64,000 bases of DNA from Actinomyces sp. oral taxon 414 (GCF_001278845.1 NZ_CP012590.1:1054001-1118000); one strand, 5' to 3'. Positions 52,531 through 61,650 are shown, counted from the first letter of the stretch. The notes: a model not told the origin generated them from the sequence alone. Made by a program: numbers and translations.

Positions 52531-52995
52531 CGGCTCAGGCTATCGGTTCTCGCGGCTTGCGAGCGGTGGTCCGATCTCCGGCGGGTCCGCCCGCCCTCGC
52601 CGAAACCGGCGGAAACGACACGCGAAACCGGCGGAAAGTGCGCATCGGACCCCTTAGCGGCGGGCCCCATCGGCGGAGGGCCAGCGAGATCGCCGGGCGA
52701 CCGGTCGAGAACGCGCCTCCGGCGGGCGATCTCGTGGCCGGACCCTCGTCTCCGCCGGTCCGGGTCCGCGAACGCGCAGGTTTCCAGTCGAACGCGCAGG
52801 TGGGAGGTGCGCGTTCGACTGGAAACCTGCGCGCTCGCGGAAGGGCGGCGTGGCCGCCCGGGGCTCTCCCGCGTGCAATCGGCCCTGCGAGCCCATGGAG
52901 CCCGTCTGAGACCCCGCCCGGCCGAGGGCGCCGAGTTATCCACAAGATGTGCGTTTTCCGCCGGTTTCGCGTGTCGTTTCCGCCGGTTTCGGCGT
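52531..52995. other. Intergenic region with nested inverted repeats
   Basis: No gene is supported. Three symmetric structures are nested: outer arms 52598-52646 / 52946-52994, middle arms 52685-52694 / 52725-52734, and a perfect 25-bp hairpin 52774-52832. Open frames here are GC artefacts that read both arms. Confidence 0.6.
52598..52994. repeat. Long inverted repeat (49-bp arms) enclosing two further palindromes
   Basis: The arms 52598-52646 and 52946-52994 match at 46 of 49 positions. Each arm holds GAAACCGGCGGAAA twice. Inside, GCGCAGGTTTCCAGTCGAAC (52774 onward, 25 bp) pairs perfectly with 52808-52832 around a 9-nt loop, and CGAGATCGCC (52685) with GGCGATCTCG (52725). Confidence 0.85.
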
Positions 52996-54492
52996 TCAGG
53001 CGGCGCGGTGGGCCAGCAGCGGGGTCAGGGCCAGCATGAGCGTCAGCGCCGCGACGGCCGGCACCGCCAGCCCCGCCTCCACGCCCGTCGCCGAGGGGGC
53101 CACGCCCGCCGTCACCAGGGTTCCCAGCGCCGCCCCGCCGGCGTTCGAGGCGACCGTCACCGTCGTGGCCGCGCGGGCCGCGGAGATCCCGTCGTCGGCC
53201 AGCCCCAGTTCGCCGGGCGCCGTGACGCAGCGGATGATCGTGTCCTGGTGGGTCAGCCCCATCCCCAGGCCCGCAGCCGCCCAGCCCGCGTGCAGCAGCC
53301 ACCACGGCAGCGCGCCGGCCAGCGCCGCGGCCACGAGGGCGCCGCCGACGGCGAAGCAGGCCCCGCCCGCGCCGGTGCGCGCCAGGTAGACGCCCCGCCC
53401 GCGGGCCGGGTGCGCCCCGCACCACATGGCCACGGCGCTCCAGGCCAGGCCCGCCGCGGTCAGCGCCCAGCCGATCGCCGCCGGCCCCAGGCCCAGGACG
53501 TCATGGGCGGCCGGCGAAATGAGGAAGTTCAGGGCGAAGTAGGCGGCGCACACCCACGCCAGGGTCGCGATGGCCGCGCGCCGGCCCGGCTGCAAGCGCA
53601 GCACGCCCGTGGGGAAGACCCGGCCGCACGCCCAGATGAGGGCGGCCGCGCCCGCCGGGCCCGCGAGTCGCAGCCAGGTCCCAGCGGGCGCGAGGCCGAT
53701 GACGGCGACGCCGGCCGCCATGGCCACCGCCGGCAGGAGCGGTGGACGGGCCTCGCCGTCGTCGCAGACCCGCAGCCCGCGGATCTGGCGGGCCATGACC
53801 AGACGCGCCGCGATGAGCAGCGGCGTGTAGGCCACCAGCGCCCATCGCCAGCCCCAGGTGGCGCAGACCCCGGCCGCGTAGGCGGGGCCGAGCAGGGAGG
53901 AGACGATCCACGTCGCCGAGCTCGCCGCCAGGAACAGGCGCCGCCACGCCTCGGGCAGACCGGCGACCAGCACCCCCATGGTCACCGTCGCCAGGGCTCC
54001 GGCGGCCAGGCCGCGCAGCACCTCCCCGGCGGCATACACGACCACGTTCGGGGCCAGGGCGCCCAGCACCGCCCCGGCCACGAGGACGCCGGTCAGGGCG
54101 CTCATGAGCCGTCCGGCCCGCCACCGGGCGAGCATCGCCCCGCCCAGCGGCATGGTGAGGAAGGTGGGCACCATCCCGGCCGCGGTCACCAGCCCGTAGC
54201 GGTCGCGGGCGCCCAGGTCGACGGCCAGGAGGGGCAGGACCGTCTGGTTGAGGTAGGTCTGCATACCGGCGAGCAGTTCGACGACGAGCATCGCCAGGGC
54301 CAGGTGCCCGACCGGGGTGGTGAGCACGGCGCGCACCGAGACGGGCGGGGCGGGCGGGGCGGACCGGCCCGGCGACCGGGGATCCGCGGGCGGGCGGTGG
54401 TCCGACTCGGGTCCGGCCGGCCGCGGGTTCTTCCCGGGCGGGCGGTGGTCCGACCGGGGCTGCTGAGGCGACTGGGGGGTCGGGCTGGTCAC
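52996..54492 (-). CDS. MFS-family transporter
   Basis: A 498-aa transporter with a Pro/Arg-rich N-terminal tail (~50 residues) and about 13-14 hydrophobic helices. The second helix region (LNQTVLPLLAVDLGA...GMVPTFLTMPLGGAMLARWR) fits drug:H+ antiporters of the MFS. The substrate is unknown. The GTG at 54492 is chosen because the hydrophobic core begins shortly after and the longer open frame upstream is antisense to brnQ. It is divergent from the brnQ leader region. Confidence 0.8.
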   Translation of the reverse strand: MTSPTPQSPQQPRSDHRPPGKNPRPAGPESDHRPPADPRSPGRSAPPAPPVSVRAVLTTPVGHLALAMLVVELLAGMQTYLNQTVLPLLAVDLGARDRYGLVTAAGMVPTFLTMPLGGAMLARWRAGRLMSALTGVLVAGAVLGALAPNVVVYAAGEVLRGLAAGALATVTMGVLVAGLPEAWRRLFLAASSATWIVSSLLGPAYAAGVCATWGWRWALVAYTPLLIAARLVMARQIRGLRVCDDGEARPPLLPAVAMAAGVAVIGLAPAGTWLRLAGPAGAAALIWACGRVFPTGVLRLQPGRRAAIATLAWVCAAYFALNFLISPAAHDVLGLGPAAIGWALTAAGLAWSAVAMWCGAHPARGRGVYLARTGAGGACFAVGGALVAAALAGALPWWLLHAGWAAAGLGMGLTHQDTIIRCVTAPGELGLADDGISAARAATTVTVASNAGGAALGTLVTAGVAPSATGVEAGLAVPAVAALTLMLALTPLLAHRAA

Positions 54493-54645
54493 GGCGGGAG
54501 CGTAACCGGATCCGTCGTTTCGGACCGGCCGGCGGGCCGGGCCGGCGCCGGGGCTGGCGGGCCGGCGGGCGCCGTGGATGCCTATCGCCGCCGCCCGGGG
54601 CGAGCACCGGCCCGGTCGGCACCCGCCCCTCGGGCGACGGGCGCG

Positions 54646-54675
54646 TTGGCCCGGGGCGCCCGACGGCGCTACGAT
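54646..54675 (+). promoter_or_regulatory. Promoter of the brnQ leader (TTGGCC-18-TACGAT)
   Basis: The -35-like TTGGCC (54646-54651) and -10-like TACGAT (54670-54675) are separated by 18 nt. The start codon of a short leader frame follows 7 nt later. The same arrangement precedes hflX (56414-56443). Confidence 0.55.
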
Positions 54676-54682
54676 GCCGCCC

Positions 54683-54727
54683 GTGAGGTCCGTTTCGCAT
54701 GCGATAAGACAATTTCGCACGCGCTGA
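54683..54727 (+). CDS. Leaderless leader peptide upstream of brnQ (14 aa, ends Arg-Thr-Arg)
   Basis: The frame GTG...TGA encodes MRSVSHAIRQFRTR. It starts 7 nt after TACGAT, so it would be translated from the first base of the mRNA. The stop is embedded in TGAGACGGTGACGGC, shared with the hflX leader. An in-frame ATG at 54674 is a longer alternative. The peptide is not rich in Leu, Ile or Val codons, so classic branched-chain amino-acid attenuation is not obvious. Confidence 0.5.
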   Translation: MRSVSHAIRQFRTR

Positions 54728-54891
54728 GACGGTGACGGCGCCCGACGCCGTCGTGCCCGGACCCGCCGGCCGCCGCGGTCCGGCCTGTGGGTGGGCCCGC
54801 GGCGGACGGGCGGCCGCCGCGGGCCCCACCACCTGCGGGCACCCGCTCCGCACCACGCCCCCGCCAGATCCCGGACCGAGGACGAAGCACC

Positions 54892-56310
54892 ATGACCCAA
54901 CCGGCACGAACCGACCAGAACGCCCCGGACTCCCGGGGCGCCACCGGTCGCCCCGGGACGACCGTCGTCACCGGCCTGATGCTGTTCGCCCTGTTCTTCG
55001 GCGCGGGCAACCTCATCTTCCCGCCGGTGCTCGGCGCCTCGGCGGGCGACCGGCTGCCCGCGGTCATGGCGGGGTTCCTCATCACCGGGGTGCTCCTGCC
55101 GCTGATCGCCGTCATCGCCGTGTCCACCTCCGGTGAGGGCATCCTCGGGCTGGCGCGCCGCGTGGGCGGGCGATTCGGCGCGGTCGCGCCCGCGGCCGTG
55201 TACCTGTCCATCGGGCCGCTCTACGCCATACCGCGGGTGGTGACCGTCGCCTACGAGCTGGCCACGCGCCCCGTGCTGGAGCTGCTCGGCGCGGCCCCCG
55301 ATCGGTGGACGCTGCCGGCGCACGCCGCGGGCTTCCTGGCCGTCTCCGTCCTCATCGCCCTGCGGCCCAGCAGGCTCGCCGACCGCGTCGGGCGCTGGCT
55401 CACCCCGGCGCTGCTGGCCCTCATTGTCGTGCTGTGCGTCGCGACCATCGCCGGGGGCGGCGTCGTCGAACGCGTCGCCGCGGGCCCCTACGCCGTCTCC
55501 CCCTTCAGCACCGGGCTGACCCAGGGCTACCTGACCATGGACGTCCTGGCCGCGACGGTGTTCGGCATCGTCGTGATCCAGACCCTGCGCTCCCGCGGGA
55601 TCGGCTCGACCGGCCGGGTCGTGCGCGCCACCGCGGTGGCCGGGGGCATCGCGGCGACCCTCCTGGCCGCCGTGTACATCGGCCTGGCAATGATCGGGGC
55701 GCGCACCGACGGCGCCGCCGACGACGGCACGGCGCTGCTGCGCTCGGCCGCCTCCAGCGCCCTGGGGCCAGCGGGCGTGGTCGTCTTCGCGGCGATCGTC
55801 ATTCTGGCCTGCCTGACGACGAGCGTGGGGCTGTTGTCCGCCTGGGCCGGCTACGCCTACGCGATCGTCCCCCGGACGACCTTCTCGCGCCACCTCGTCG
55901 CCGGGGCCGCATGCTCCCTCGTCCTGTCCAATCTGGGGCTGGCGGTCATTATCAGGATCGTCTCGCCCCTGACGCTGCTGCTCTACCCCATCACCATCAC
56001 GCTCGTGGCGGCCACCATCGTCGACGTCGTCGCGCCGGGCCGCCTGCGCGCCGCCTACACATGGCCCGTGGCGGTGGCGGGCGTCCTGGGCCTCGTCTCG
56101 GCCCTGGCCGAGGCGGGGTGGGGCGCCCCCAGCGCGCTGCTGGCGCGCAGCGGGGCGTGGAACGATTCGACGGGCTGGATCGCGCCGACCCTGCTCGCCC
56201 TCGTCCTGGGGGTCGGGATGGACGTGCGCGCGGGCCGCTGGTCGACGCCCGCCAGCGACATGTCCGACGCCGCCGACGACGTCGAGCGGGCCGTCATCGG
56301 CCAGCGCTGA
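54892..56310 (+). CDS. brnQ: Branched-chain amino acid transporter (LIVCS family, BrnQ)
   Basis: A 472-aa integral membrane protein, about 12 helices, that imports Leu, Ile and Val with Na+ or H+. Family motifs are LMLFALFFGAGNLIFPPVLG near the start and YLSIGPLYAIPRVVTVAYEL. The ATG at 54892 follows GAGGACGAAGC. The 165-nt leader between the short leader frame and brnQ can fold into GC-rich stems (for example GACGGCGcccgaCGCCGTC). It precedes hflX on the same strand, which has its own leader. Confidence 0.9.
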   Translation: MTQPARTDQNAPDSRGATGRPGTTVVTGLMLFALFFGAGNLIFPPVLGASAGDRLPAVMAGFLITGVLLPLIAVIAVSTSGEGILGLARRVGGRFGAVAPAAVYLSIGPLYAIPRVVTVAYELATRPVLELLGAAPDRWTLPAHAAGFLAVSVLIALRPSRLADRVGRWLTPALLALIVVLCVATIAGGGVVERVAAGPYAVSPFSTGLTQGYLTMDVLAATVFGIVVIQTLRSRGIGSTGRVVRATAVAGGIAATLLAAVYIGLAMIGARTDGAADDGTALLRSAASSALGPAGVVVFAAIVILACLTTSVGLLSAWAGYAYAIVPRTTFSRHLVAGAACSLVLSNLGLAVIIRIVSPLTLLLYPITITLVAATIVDVVAPGRLRAAYTWPVAVAGVLGLVSALAEAGWGAPSALLARSGAWNDSTGWIAPTLLALVLGVGMDVRAGRWSTPASDMSDAADDVERAVIGQR

Positions 56311-56413
56311 GGGCCGGCCTGATCCTTCCGGCGGGGAGCGGGTGGGGAGCGGCCGGGCGGAGCCGGCGCCACTGGAGGTCGCGATCGGGCGGGCCGGCCC
56401 TTCGGCGGGCCCG

Positions 56414-56443
56414 CTGGCCCGCGCCGCCGCACGGGGCTACCAT
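56414..56443 (+). promoter_or_regulatory. Promoter of the hflX leader (CTGGCC-18-TACCAT)
   Basis: CTGGCC (56414-56419), an 18-nt spacer and TACCAT (56438-56443) repeat the arrangement found before the brnQ leader. A leader frame begins 6 nt downstream. Confidence 0.55.
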
Positions 56444-56449
56444 GCCGCC

Positions 56450-56473
56450 ATGTGGATTATCCGTATGCGTTGA
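56450..56473 (+). CDS. Leaderless leader peptide upstream of hflX (MWIIRMR)
   Basis: A seven-codon frame starting 6 nt after the -10-like TACCAT. It ends Arg-Met-Arg-stop, like the brnQ leader. The stop runs into the hairpin GAGCCG-GTGA-CGGCTC (56472-56487), which has a GNRA-type loop. The R-x-R ending equals the +X+ motif at which macrolide-bound ribosomes stall in known Erm leaders. HflX is an antibiotic-response ribosome-splitting GTPase, so drug-sensing attenuation is a reasonable hypothesis. Confidence 0.5.
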   Translation: MWIIRMR

Positions 56474-56577
56474 GCCGGTGACGGCTCACCGCGCCGTCCG
56501 CCCCCATCCGCGCCCGGCACGCCGGGCGGGCCCGCAGCCCCGCTCCGGGCCCCGCACGCATATGTGAAGGACCCCTC

Positions 56578-58263
56578 GTGACCCCCGACCGCACCCGCAC
56601 TCCACTGCCGCACCCGCAGGCCGCCGACTCCGCAGACTCCGCCAACTCTGCAGACTCCGCAGACTCCGGCGCCGCCGCCGTCCGGCCCGGACCGGACCCC
56701 GCCGCGACCCCCGACTCCGGCTCACGGGCCGGGGCCGCCCCCTCCGCCGAGGACATTGTCTCGCGCATCCTGTCCCGCCACGGCACGGCCCTGGCCTCCA
56801 CCGCCGGCGAGCACGCCCTGCGCGAGGCCGACGACGACGGCGCCCTGGAGCGCGAGGCCCGCGCCGCCCGCCGCACGGCCGCCCCCTCCGCCGGGCCGGA
56901 GGACGTCTCCGAGGTCGAGTACCGCCGGGTGCGCCTGGAGCGCGTCGTGCTCGTCGGCCTGGACCTGCCGGGCACCGCCCCCGCCGCGCCCGCCGGGACC
57001 CGCGCCGCCTCCCCGGGCGCCCCCTGGCCGGGCGCCGCCCCCTCCCAGGACGCCGAGACCAGCCTGGCCGAGCTCGCCGCCCTGGCCCAGACCGCCGGGA
57101 GCGAGGTCCTCGACGCCGTCATCCAGAGGCGCGACCACCCCGATCCCGCCACCTACCTGGGGTCCGGCAAGGCCAGGGAGCTGGCCGAGACGGTCGCCGC
57201 CGTCGGCGCCGACACGGTCATTGTCGACGGCGAGCTCGCCCCCTCCCAGCGCCGCGCCCTGGAGGACGTCGTCAACGCCAAGGTCGTCGACCGCACCGCC
57301 GTCATCCTCGACATCTTCGCCCAGCATGCCAAGTCCCGCGAGGGCAAGGTCCAGGTCGAGCTCGCCCAGCTGGAGTACCTGCTGCCGCGCCTGCGCGGCT
57401 GGGGCGAGTCCATGTCCCGCCAGGCCGGCGGGCGCGTGGCCGGCGGGGCGGGCATTGGCGCGAGGGGCCCGGGCGAGACCAAGATCGAGCTCGACCGGCG
57501 CCGCATCCGCCGGCGCATGGCCAAGCTGCGCCGCGAGATCAGCGCCATGGCGCCCTCGCGGGAGGTCAAGCGCGGCTCGCGCCGCCGCGGCCCCATCCCC
57601 TCGGTGGCGATCGCCGGCTACACCAACGCCGGCAAGTCCTCCCTCATGAACCGGCTCACCGGCGCCGACCTCATGGTGCAGGACGCCCTGTTCGCCACCC
57701 TGGACCCCACGGTCCGGCGGGCCGAGACCTCCGACGGGCGCCTTTACACCCTCACCGACACGGTGGGCTTCGTGCGCAACCTGCCCCACGAGCTCGTCGA
57801 GGCCTTCCGCTCCACCCTGGAGGAGGTGGCCGGGGCGGACCTGGTCGTGCACGTCGTCGACGCCGCCCACCCCGACCCGCTGGGCCAGGTCGCCGCCGTG
57901 CGCACCGTCCTGGCGGACATCCCCGGGGCGCTGGAGGTGCCCGAGCTCATCGCGCTCAACAAGGCCGACCTGGCCGACGGCGTCGCCCTGGCGGCCCTGC
58001 GCACCCGCCTGCCCGGGGCGGTGGCCGTCTCGGCCCGCACCGGGCGGGGCCTGGAGGAGCTGCGCGGGCGCATCGAGGAGATGCTCCCGCGCCCCGACGT
58101 CGCCGTCGACGTCGTCGTGCCCTACTCGCGCGGCGACCTGGTGGCCCGGGTCCACGCCGACGGCGAAATCGACTCCATCGACTACGGCCCGGAGGGCACC
58201 CGGGTGCGCGCCCGCGTCGACGCCCCGCTGGCCGCCGAGCTGTGGGCCTGCGCCGTCCTGTGA
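56578..58263 (+). CDS. hflX: GTPase HflX
   Basis: Ribosome-associated GTPase that splits stalled 70S ribosomes and, in Listeria and mycobacteria, contributes to macrolide/lincosamide tolerance. The N-terminal HflX domain contains RRDHPDPATYLGSGKARELA and LAQLEYLLPRLRGWG...GIGARGPGETKIE. The G domain has G1 GYTNAGKSS (K353), G3 DTVGF and G4 NKAD. At 561 aa it is longer than usual because of ~110 low-complexity N-terminal residues, including an Ala-Asp-Ser tract encoded by 9-nt repeats (56630-56670). GTG start with GAAGGA upstream. Its stop overlaps the dinG GTG. Confidence 0.93.
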   Translation: MTPDRTRTPLPHPQAADSADSANSADSADSGAAAVRPGPDPAATPDSGSRAGAAPSAEDIVSRILSRHGTALASTAGEHALREADDDGALEREARAARRTAAPSAGPEDVSEVEYRRVRLERVVLVGLDLPGTAPAAPAGTRAASPGAPWPGAAPSQDAETSLAELAALAQTAGSEVLDAVIQRRDHPDPATYLGSGKARELAETVAAVGADTVIVDGELAPSQRRALEDVVNAKVVDRTAVILDIFAQHAKSREGKVQVELAQLEYLLPRLRGWGESMSRQAGGRVAGGAGIGARGPGETKIELDRRRIRRRMAKLRREISAMAPSREVKRGSRRRGPIPSVAIAGYTNAGKSSLMNRLTGADLMVQDALFATLDPTVRRAETSDGRLYTLTDTVGFVRNLPHELVEAFRSTLEEVAGADLVVHVVDAAHPDPLGQVAAVRTVLADIPGALEVPELIALNKADLADGVALAALRTRLPGAVAVSARTGRGLEELRGRIEEMLPRPDVAVDVVVPYSRGDLVARVHADGEIDSIDYGPEGTRVRARVDAPLAAELWACAVL

Positions 58264-60386
58264 GCCCCGCCTCGGGCGAGGTGCGACCCGGCGGGACGGG
58301 GAGGGCCCCGCGAGCGCAGGCAGATTCGCCGACGCAGGCGCCTCAGCGGGTCGAGGCGGCCCCGGCCCCGGCGGCGGCCCCGGCCCCGGCGGCGGCCCCG
58401 GTCCCGGCCGAGGCGGGACCGGGGGAGGAGCGGGCCCTGGAGGCCCTGGACGGGGCCGTGCGCCGCCTGGGCGGCGGTCCCCGCGAGGGGCAGCGGGAGA
58501 TGACCCGGCGCGTCGCGCGGGCCATCGCCTCGGGCACCCACCTGCTCGCCCAGGCCGGCACCGGCACCGGCAAGTCCCTGGCCTACCTCGTGCCCGCCAT
58601 GGTCCGCGCCGTCGAGAACGGCGAGCGCGCCGTCGTGTCCACCGCCACCCTGGCCCTCCAGCGGCAGATTATGACCCGGGACGCGCCGCTGGCCGCCGAC
58701 GCCGTCGAAGCCCTCACCGGGCGGCGGCCGGAGGCGGCCCTGCTCAAGGGCTGGCAGAACTACCTGTGCCGCCACCGGGTGGCCGGCGGCTACCCCGACG
58801 ACGACGCCCTCTTCGCCGCCTCCGACGCCACGGGCGGGGCGGGCGGGGCGGGCCTGGGGGAGCAGGTGGTGCGCCTGCGCGAGTGGGCCGGGCGCACCGA
58901 CACCGGCGACCGCGACGACCTGGTCCCCGGCGTGTCCGACCGGGCCTGGGCGCAGGCGTCGGTCTCCCGGGCCGAGTGCCTGGGGCCGGCCTGCCCCTTC
59001 CACGACGACTGCTTCCCAGCCTCGGCGCGCGAGGCGGCGGCGCGGGCCGACGTCGTGGTCACCAACCACGCCATGCTCGGCGTCGTCGTGGCCGGCAACC
59101 CCGGCGTGCTGCCCGAGCACGACCTGCTCGTCGTCGACGAGGCCCACGCCCTGGCCGACCGGGTGCGCTCCCAGGGCGCGGCCAGCCTGTCCGCCTCCGC
59201 CGTGGCGCGCGCGGCGGCCACGGCCCGCAAGCGCGCCTCCGTCGTCGTCTCCGACCTGGAGGCGGCCGGGCAGGGCCTGCAGGCGGCGCTGGCCGCCCTG
59301 CCCGACGGGCGCCTGAGCGCCGGCCCGCCGCCGGCGCTGGGAGAGGCGCTGTCCGCCCTGGAGGGGGCCGCCCGCGCCGTCCTGACCAGCGTGCGCGAGG
59401 CCGCCAGGACGAAGGGGGCGCAGGGCGGCGGGGCCGACGCCGGGGACGTCGCCCTGGCGCGCACGGCCGTGAGCGACCTGGTCGACGTCGTGGAGCGCAT
59501 GACCTCCGACTCGGTCGCCCAGCACCGGGACGTGGCCTGGGTGGAGCGCCCGCGCATGGGGACCGAGCCGCCGCGGCTGACGCTGGCGCCCATCGACGTG
59601 GCCGGGCCGGTGGCCGACGCCCTCTTCGACGAGCGCGTCGCCGTGCTCACCTCGGCGACCCTGGCGCTGGGCGGCGGCTTCGAGCCCATGGCCCGCGATC
59701 TGGGCCTGACCCTGGCGCAGGCCCCCTGGGAGGGGGTGGACGTGGGCACGCCCTTCGACTACGCCCGCCAGGGCATCCTCTACACCCCCACGCACCTAGC
59801 CCGGCCCGGCCGCGGCACCTCCGAGGCGGCCCTGGACGAGGTCCTGGCCCTGACCGAGGCCTCGCGCGGCGGCATGCTCGGCCTGTTCTCCTCCCGGCGC
59901 GCCGCCGAGGAGGCCGCCGGGGTCCTGCGCGGCGCCACGGACCTGACCGTCTACGCCCAGGGCGAGGACCAGCTGCCCGCGCTCGTGGAGGCCTTCGCCG
60001 CCGACGAGGACGCCTGCCTGGTGGGCACGCTGTCCCTGTGGCAGGGCGTGGACGTGCCCGGGCGCACCTGCCGGCTGGTCATCATCGACCGCATCCCCTT
60101 CCCCCGCCCCGACGACCCCGTCTCCCAGGCCCGCAGCGAGGCGGTGGCGGCCGCGGGCGGCAACGGGTTCATGAGCGTGGCCGCGACCCACGCCGCCCTC
60201 CTACTGGCCCAGGGCGCCGGGCGCCTCATCCGCCGCGCCGAGGACCGCGGCGTCGTCGCCGTCCTCGACCCGCGCCTGCGCACCGCCCGCTACGGGGCCT
60301 TCCTCGCCCGCTCCATGCCGCCGCTGTGGCCCACGCGCGACCGCGACGTCGTCCTGGGGGCGCTGGGGCGCCTGGCCGCCATGTGA
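58260..60386 (+). CDS. dinG: ATP-dependent DNA helicase, DinG/XPD-like
   Basis: A 708-aa superfamily-2 5'-3' helicase with an Fe-S cluster. Walker A is AGTGTGKS (K105), the cluster cysteines are C170, C240, C245 and C251, and the DEAH box is at 293-296. Later motifs are VLTSATLALGGGFE, GTLSLWQGVDVPG and QGAGRLIRR. The N-terminus is an APAAAP low-complexity stretch. Family members unwind R-loops and damaged DNA. The GTG start overlaps the hflX stop (GTGA), so both are one transcript. No SOS box was seen in front of it. Confidence 0.93.
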   Translation: MSPASGEVRPGGTGRAPRAQADSPTQAPQRVEAAPAPAAAPAPAAAPVPAEAGPGEERALEALDGAVRRLGGGPREGQREMTRRVARAIASGTHLLAQAGTGTGKSLAYLVPAMVRAVENGERAVVSTATLALQRQIMTRDAPLAADAVEALTGRRPEAALLKGWQNYLCRHRVAGGYPDDDALFAASDATGGAGGAGLGEQVVRLREWAGRTDTGDRDDLVPGVSDRAWAQASVSRAECLGPACPFHDDCFPASAREAAARADVVVTNHAMLGVVVAGNPGVLPEHDLLVVDEAHALADRVRSQGAASLSASAVARAAATARKRASVVVSDLEAAGQGLQAALAALPDGRLSAGPPPALGEALSALEGAARAVLTSVREAARTKGAQGGGADAGDVALARTAVSDLVDVVERMTSDSVAQHRDVAWVERPRMGTEPPRLTLAPIDVAGPVADALFDERVAVLTSATLALGGGFEPMARDLGLTLAQAPWEGVDVGTPFDYARQGILYTPTHLARPGRGTSEAALDEVLALTEASRGGMLGLFSSRRAAEEAAGVLRGATDLTVYAQGEDQLPALVEAFAADEDACLVGTLSLWQGVDVPGRTCRLVIIDRIPFPRPDDPVSQARSEAVAAAGGNGFMSVAATHAALLLAQGAGRLIRRAEDRGVVAVLDPRLRTARYGAFLARSMPPLWPTRDRDVVLGALGRLAAM

Positions 60387-60597
60387 GGGCGGGGGCGCCT
60401 CGGTCGGGCCCGGGGCGCCCGACCACGGCGGGATCGAGAAGGTCCGCGGACCCGGAAACGCCCGATCGGGCCGGGCGCTTACGCCCACGGATGAGCCGGA
60501 GCGCGCCCGAAGTGGGACCAATTGTCCGCCGGCACCGCGTACCCTTGCGCGTGGGAGGTCACACCGGCCCCCACCCCCACCGAATCGGAGGAACGAA

Positions 60598-61602
60598 GTG
60601 TCCGAGGCCACCATTACCAACTCCGCCCAAGGTTCCTACCCGACCACCGGCGGCGGCCGCCCCTCGAAGGTCGCCATCATCGGCGCCGGCGCCGTCGGCT
60701 CCACCCTCGCCTACGCCTGCGTCACCAAGGGCGTCGCCCGCGAGATCGTCCTGCAGGACATCGTCAAGAGCAAGGTCGAGGCCGAGGCCCTCGACATCGC
60801 CCAGGGCATCCAGTTCACGTCGGCCGGCTCGGTCTCCGGCTCGGACGACCCGGAGATCTGCCGCGACGCCGACGTCATCGCCATCACGGCCGGCGCCAAG
60901 CAGAAGCCGGGCCAGTCGCGCCTGGAGTTGGCCGGCGCCACCGTGGGCATCATGGAGAAGATCCTGCCCAAGCTCGTCGAGGTCGCCCCCCACGCCATCT
61001 TCCTGCTGGTCGCCAACCCCGTCGACGTCGTCACCTACTGCGCCAAGAAGATCACGGGCCTGCCCGAGAACCAGGTCTTCGGCTCGGGCACCGTGCTGGA
61101 CACGGCCCGCATGCGCTACCTCATCTCCCTGGAGACCGGCACCGCCACCCAGAACATCCACGGCTACATCGCCGGCGAGCACGGCGACTCCGAGGTCGCC
61201 CTGTGGTCCTCCACCGAGATCGGCGGCGTGCCGATCACCCAGTGGGGCAAGACGACCAGCGGCGGCGAGTTCGACGACGAGGTGCGCGAGCGCATCGCCC
61301 ACGACGTGGTGCGCTCCGCCTACCGCATCATCGAGGGCAAGGGCGTGACGAACTACGCCGTCGGCCTGGCCGTGCAGAGGATCATCGGCGCGGTCCTCAA
61401 CGACGAGCAGCGCGTGCTCACCATCTCCCCGCTGCTGGACGGCTGGCACGGCATCTCCGACGTGTGCATGTCGGTGCCCACGATCGTGGGGCGCGCGGGC
61501 GCCGGGCGCCGCCTGGAGCTGCCGCTGACCCCCGACGAGAAGGAGCGCCTGACCGCCTCGGCCGAGCGCCTGCGCGAGGTCGCCCGCGGCCTGGGCTACT
61601 GA
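60598..61602 (+). CDS. ldh: L-lactate dehydrogenase
   Basis: NAD-dependent cytosolic enzyme that reduces pyruvate to L-lactate, central to fermentation in facultative actinomycetes. It has a Rossmann motif IIGAGAVGSTLAY, the loop with substrate-binding residues KQKPGQSRLELA, the NPVDVVTY segment and the catalytic H195 in GEHGDSE. At 334 aa it is slightly longer than usual (~315). The GTG start is preceded by GGAGGAA. The gene is monocistronic and convergent with lexA across a strong hairpin. Confidence 0.96.
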   Translation: MSEATITNSAQGSYPTTGGGRPSKVAIIGAGAVGSTLAYACVTKGVAREIVLQDIVKSKVEAEALDIAQGIQFTSAGSVSGSDDPEICRDADVIAITAGAKQKPGQSRLELAGATVGIMEKILPKLVEVAPHAIFLLVANPVDVVTYCAKKITGLPENQVFGSGTVLDTARMRYLISLETGTATQNIHGYIAGEHGDSEVALWSSTEIGGVPITQWGKTTSGGEFDDEVRERIAHDVVRSAYRIIEGKGVTNYAVGLAVQRIIGAVLNDEQRVLTISPLLDGWHGISDVCMSVPTIVGRAGAGRRLELPLTPDEKERLTASAERLREVARGLGY

Positions 61603-61650
61603 CGCCCGACGGCGCCCGCGGCCCGGGCCGCCGACGCCGCGCAGCCGGTG

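Noticed and set aside
54683-54727. Classic branched-chain amino acid attenuation by the brnQ leader
   Set aside because: The peptide has one Ile, one Val and no Leu codon run, and the hflX leader shares its structure, so amino-acid-specific stalling is not the simplest reading.
55305-56567. Plus-strand open frame overlapping brnQ in another phase and extending into the hflX leader
   Set aside because: Its translation is Arg/Gly/Pro-rich with no domain and it overlaps the well-supported brnQ frame.
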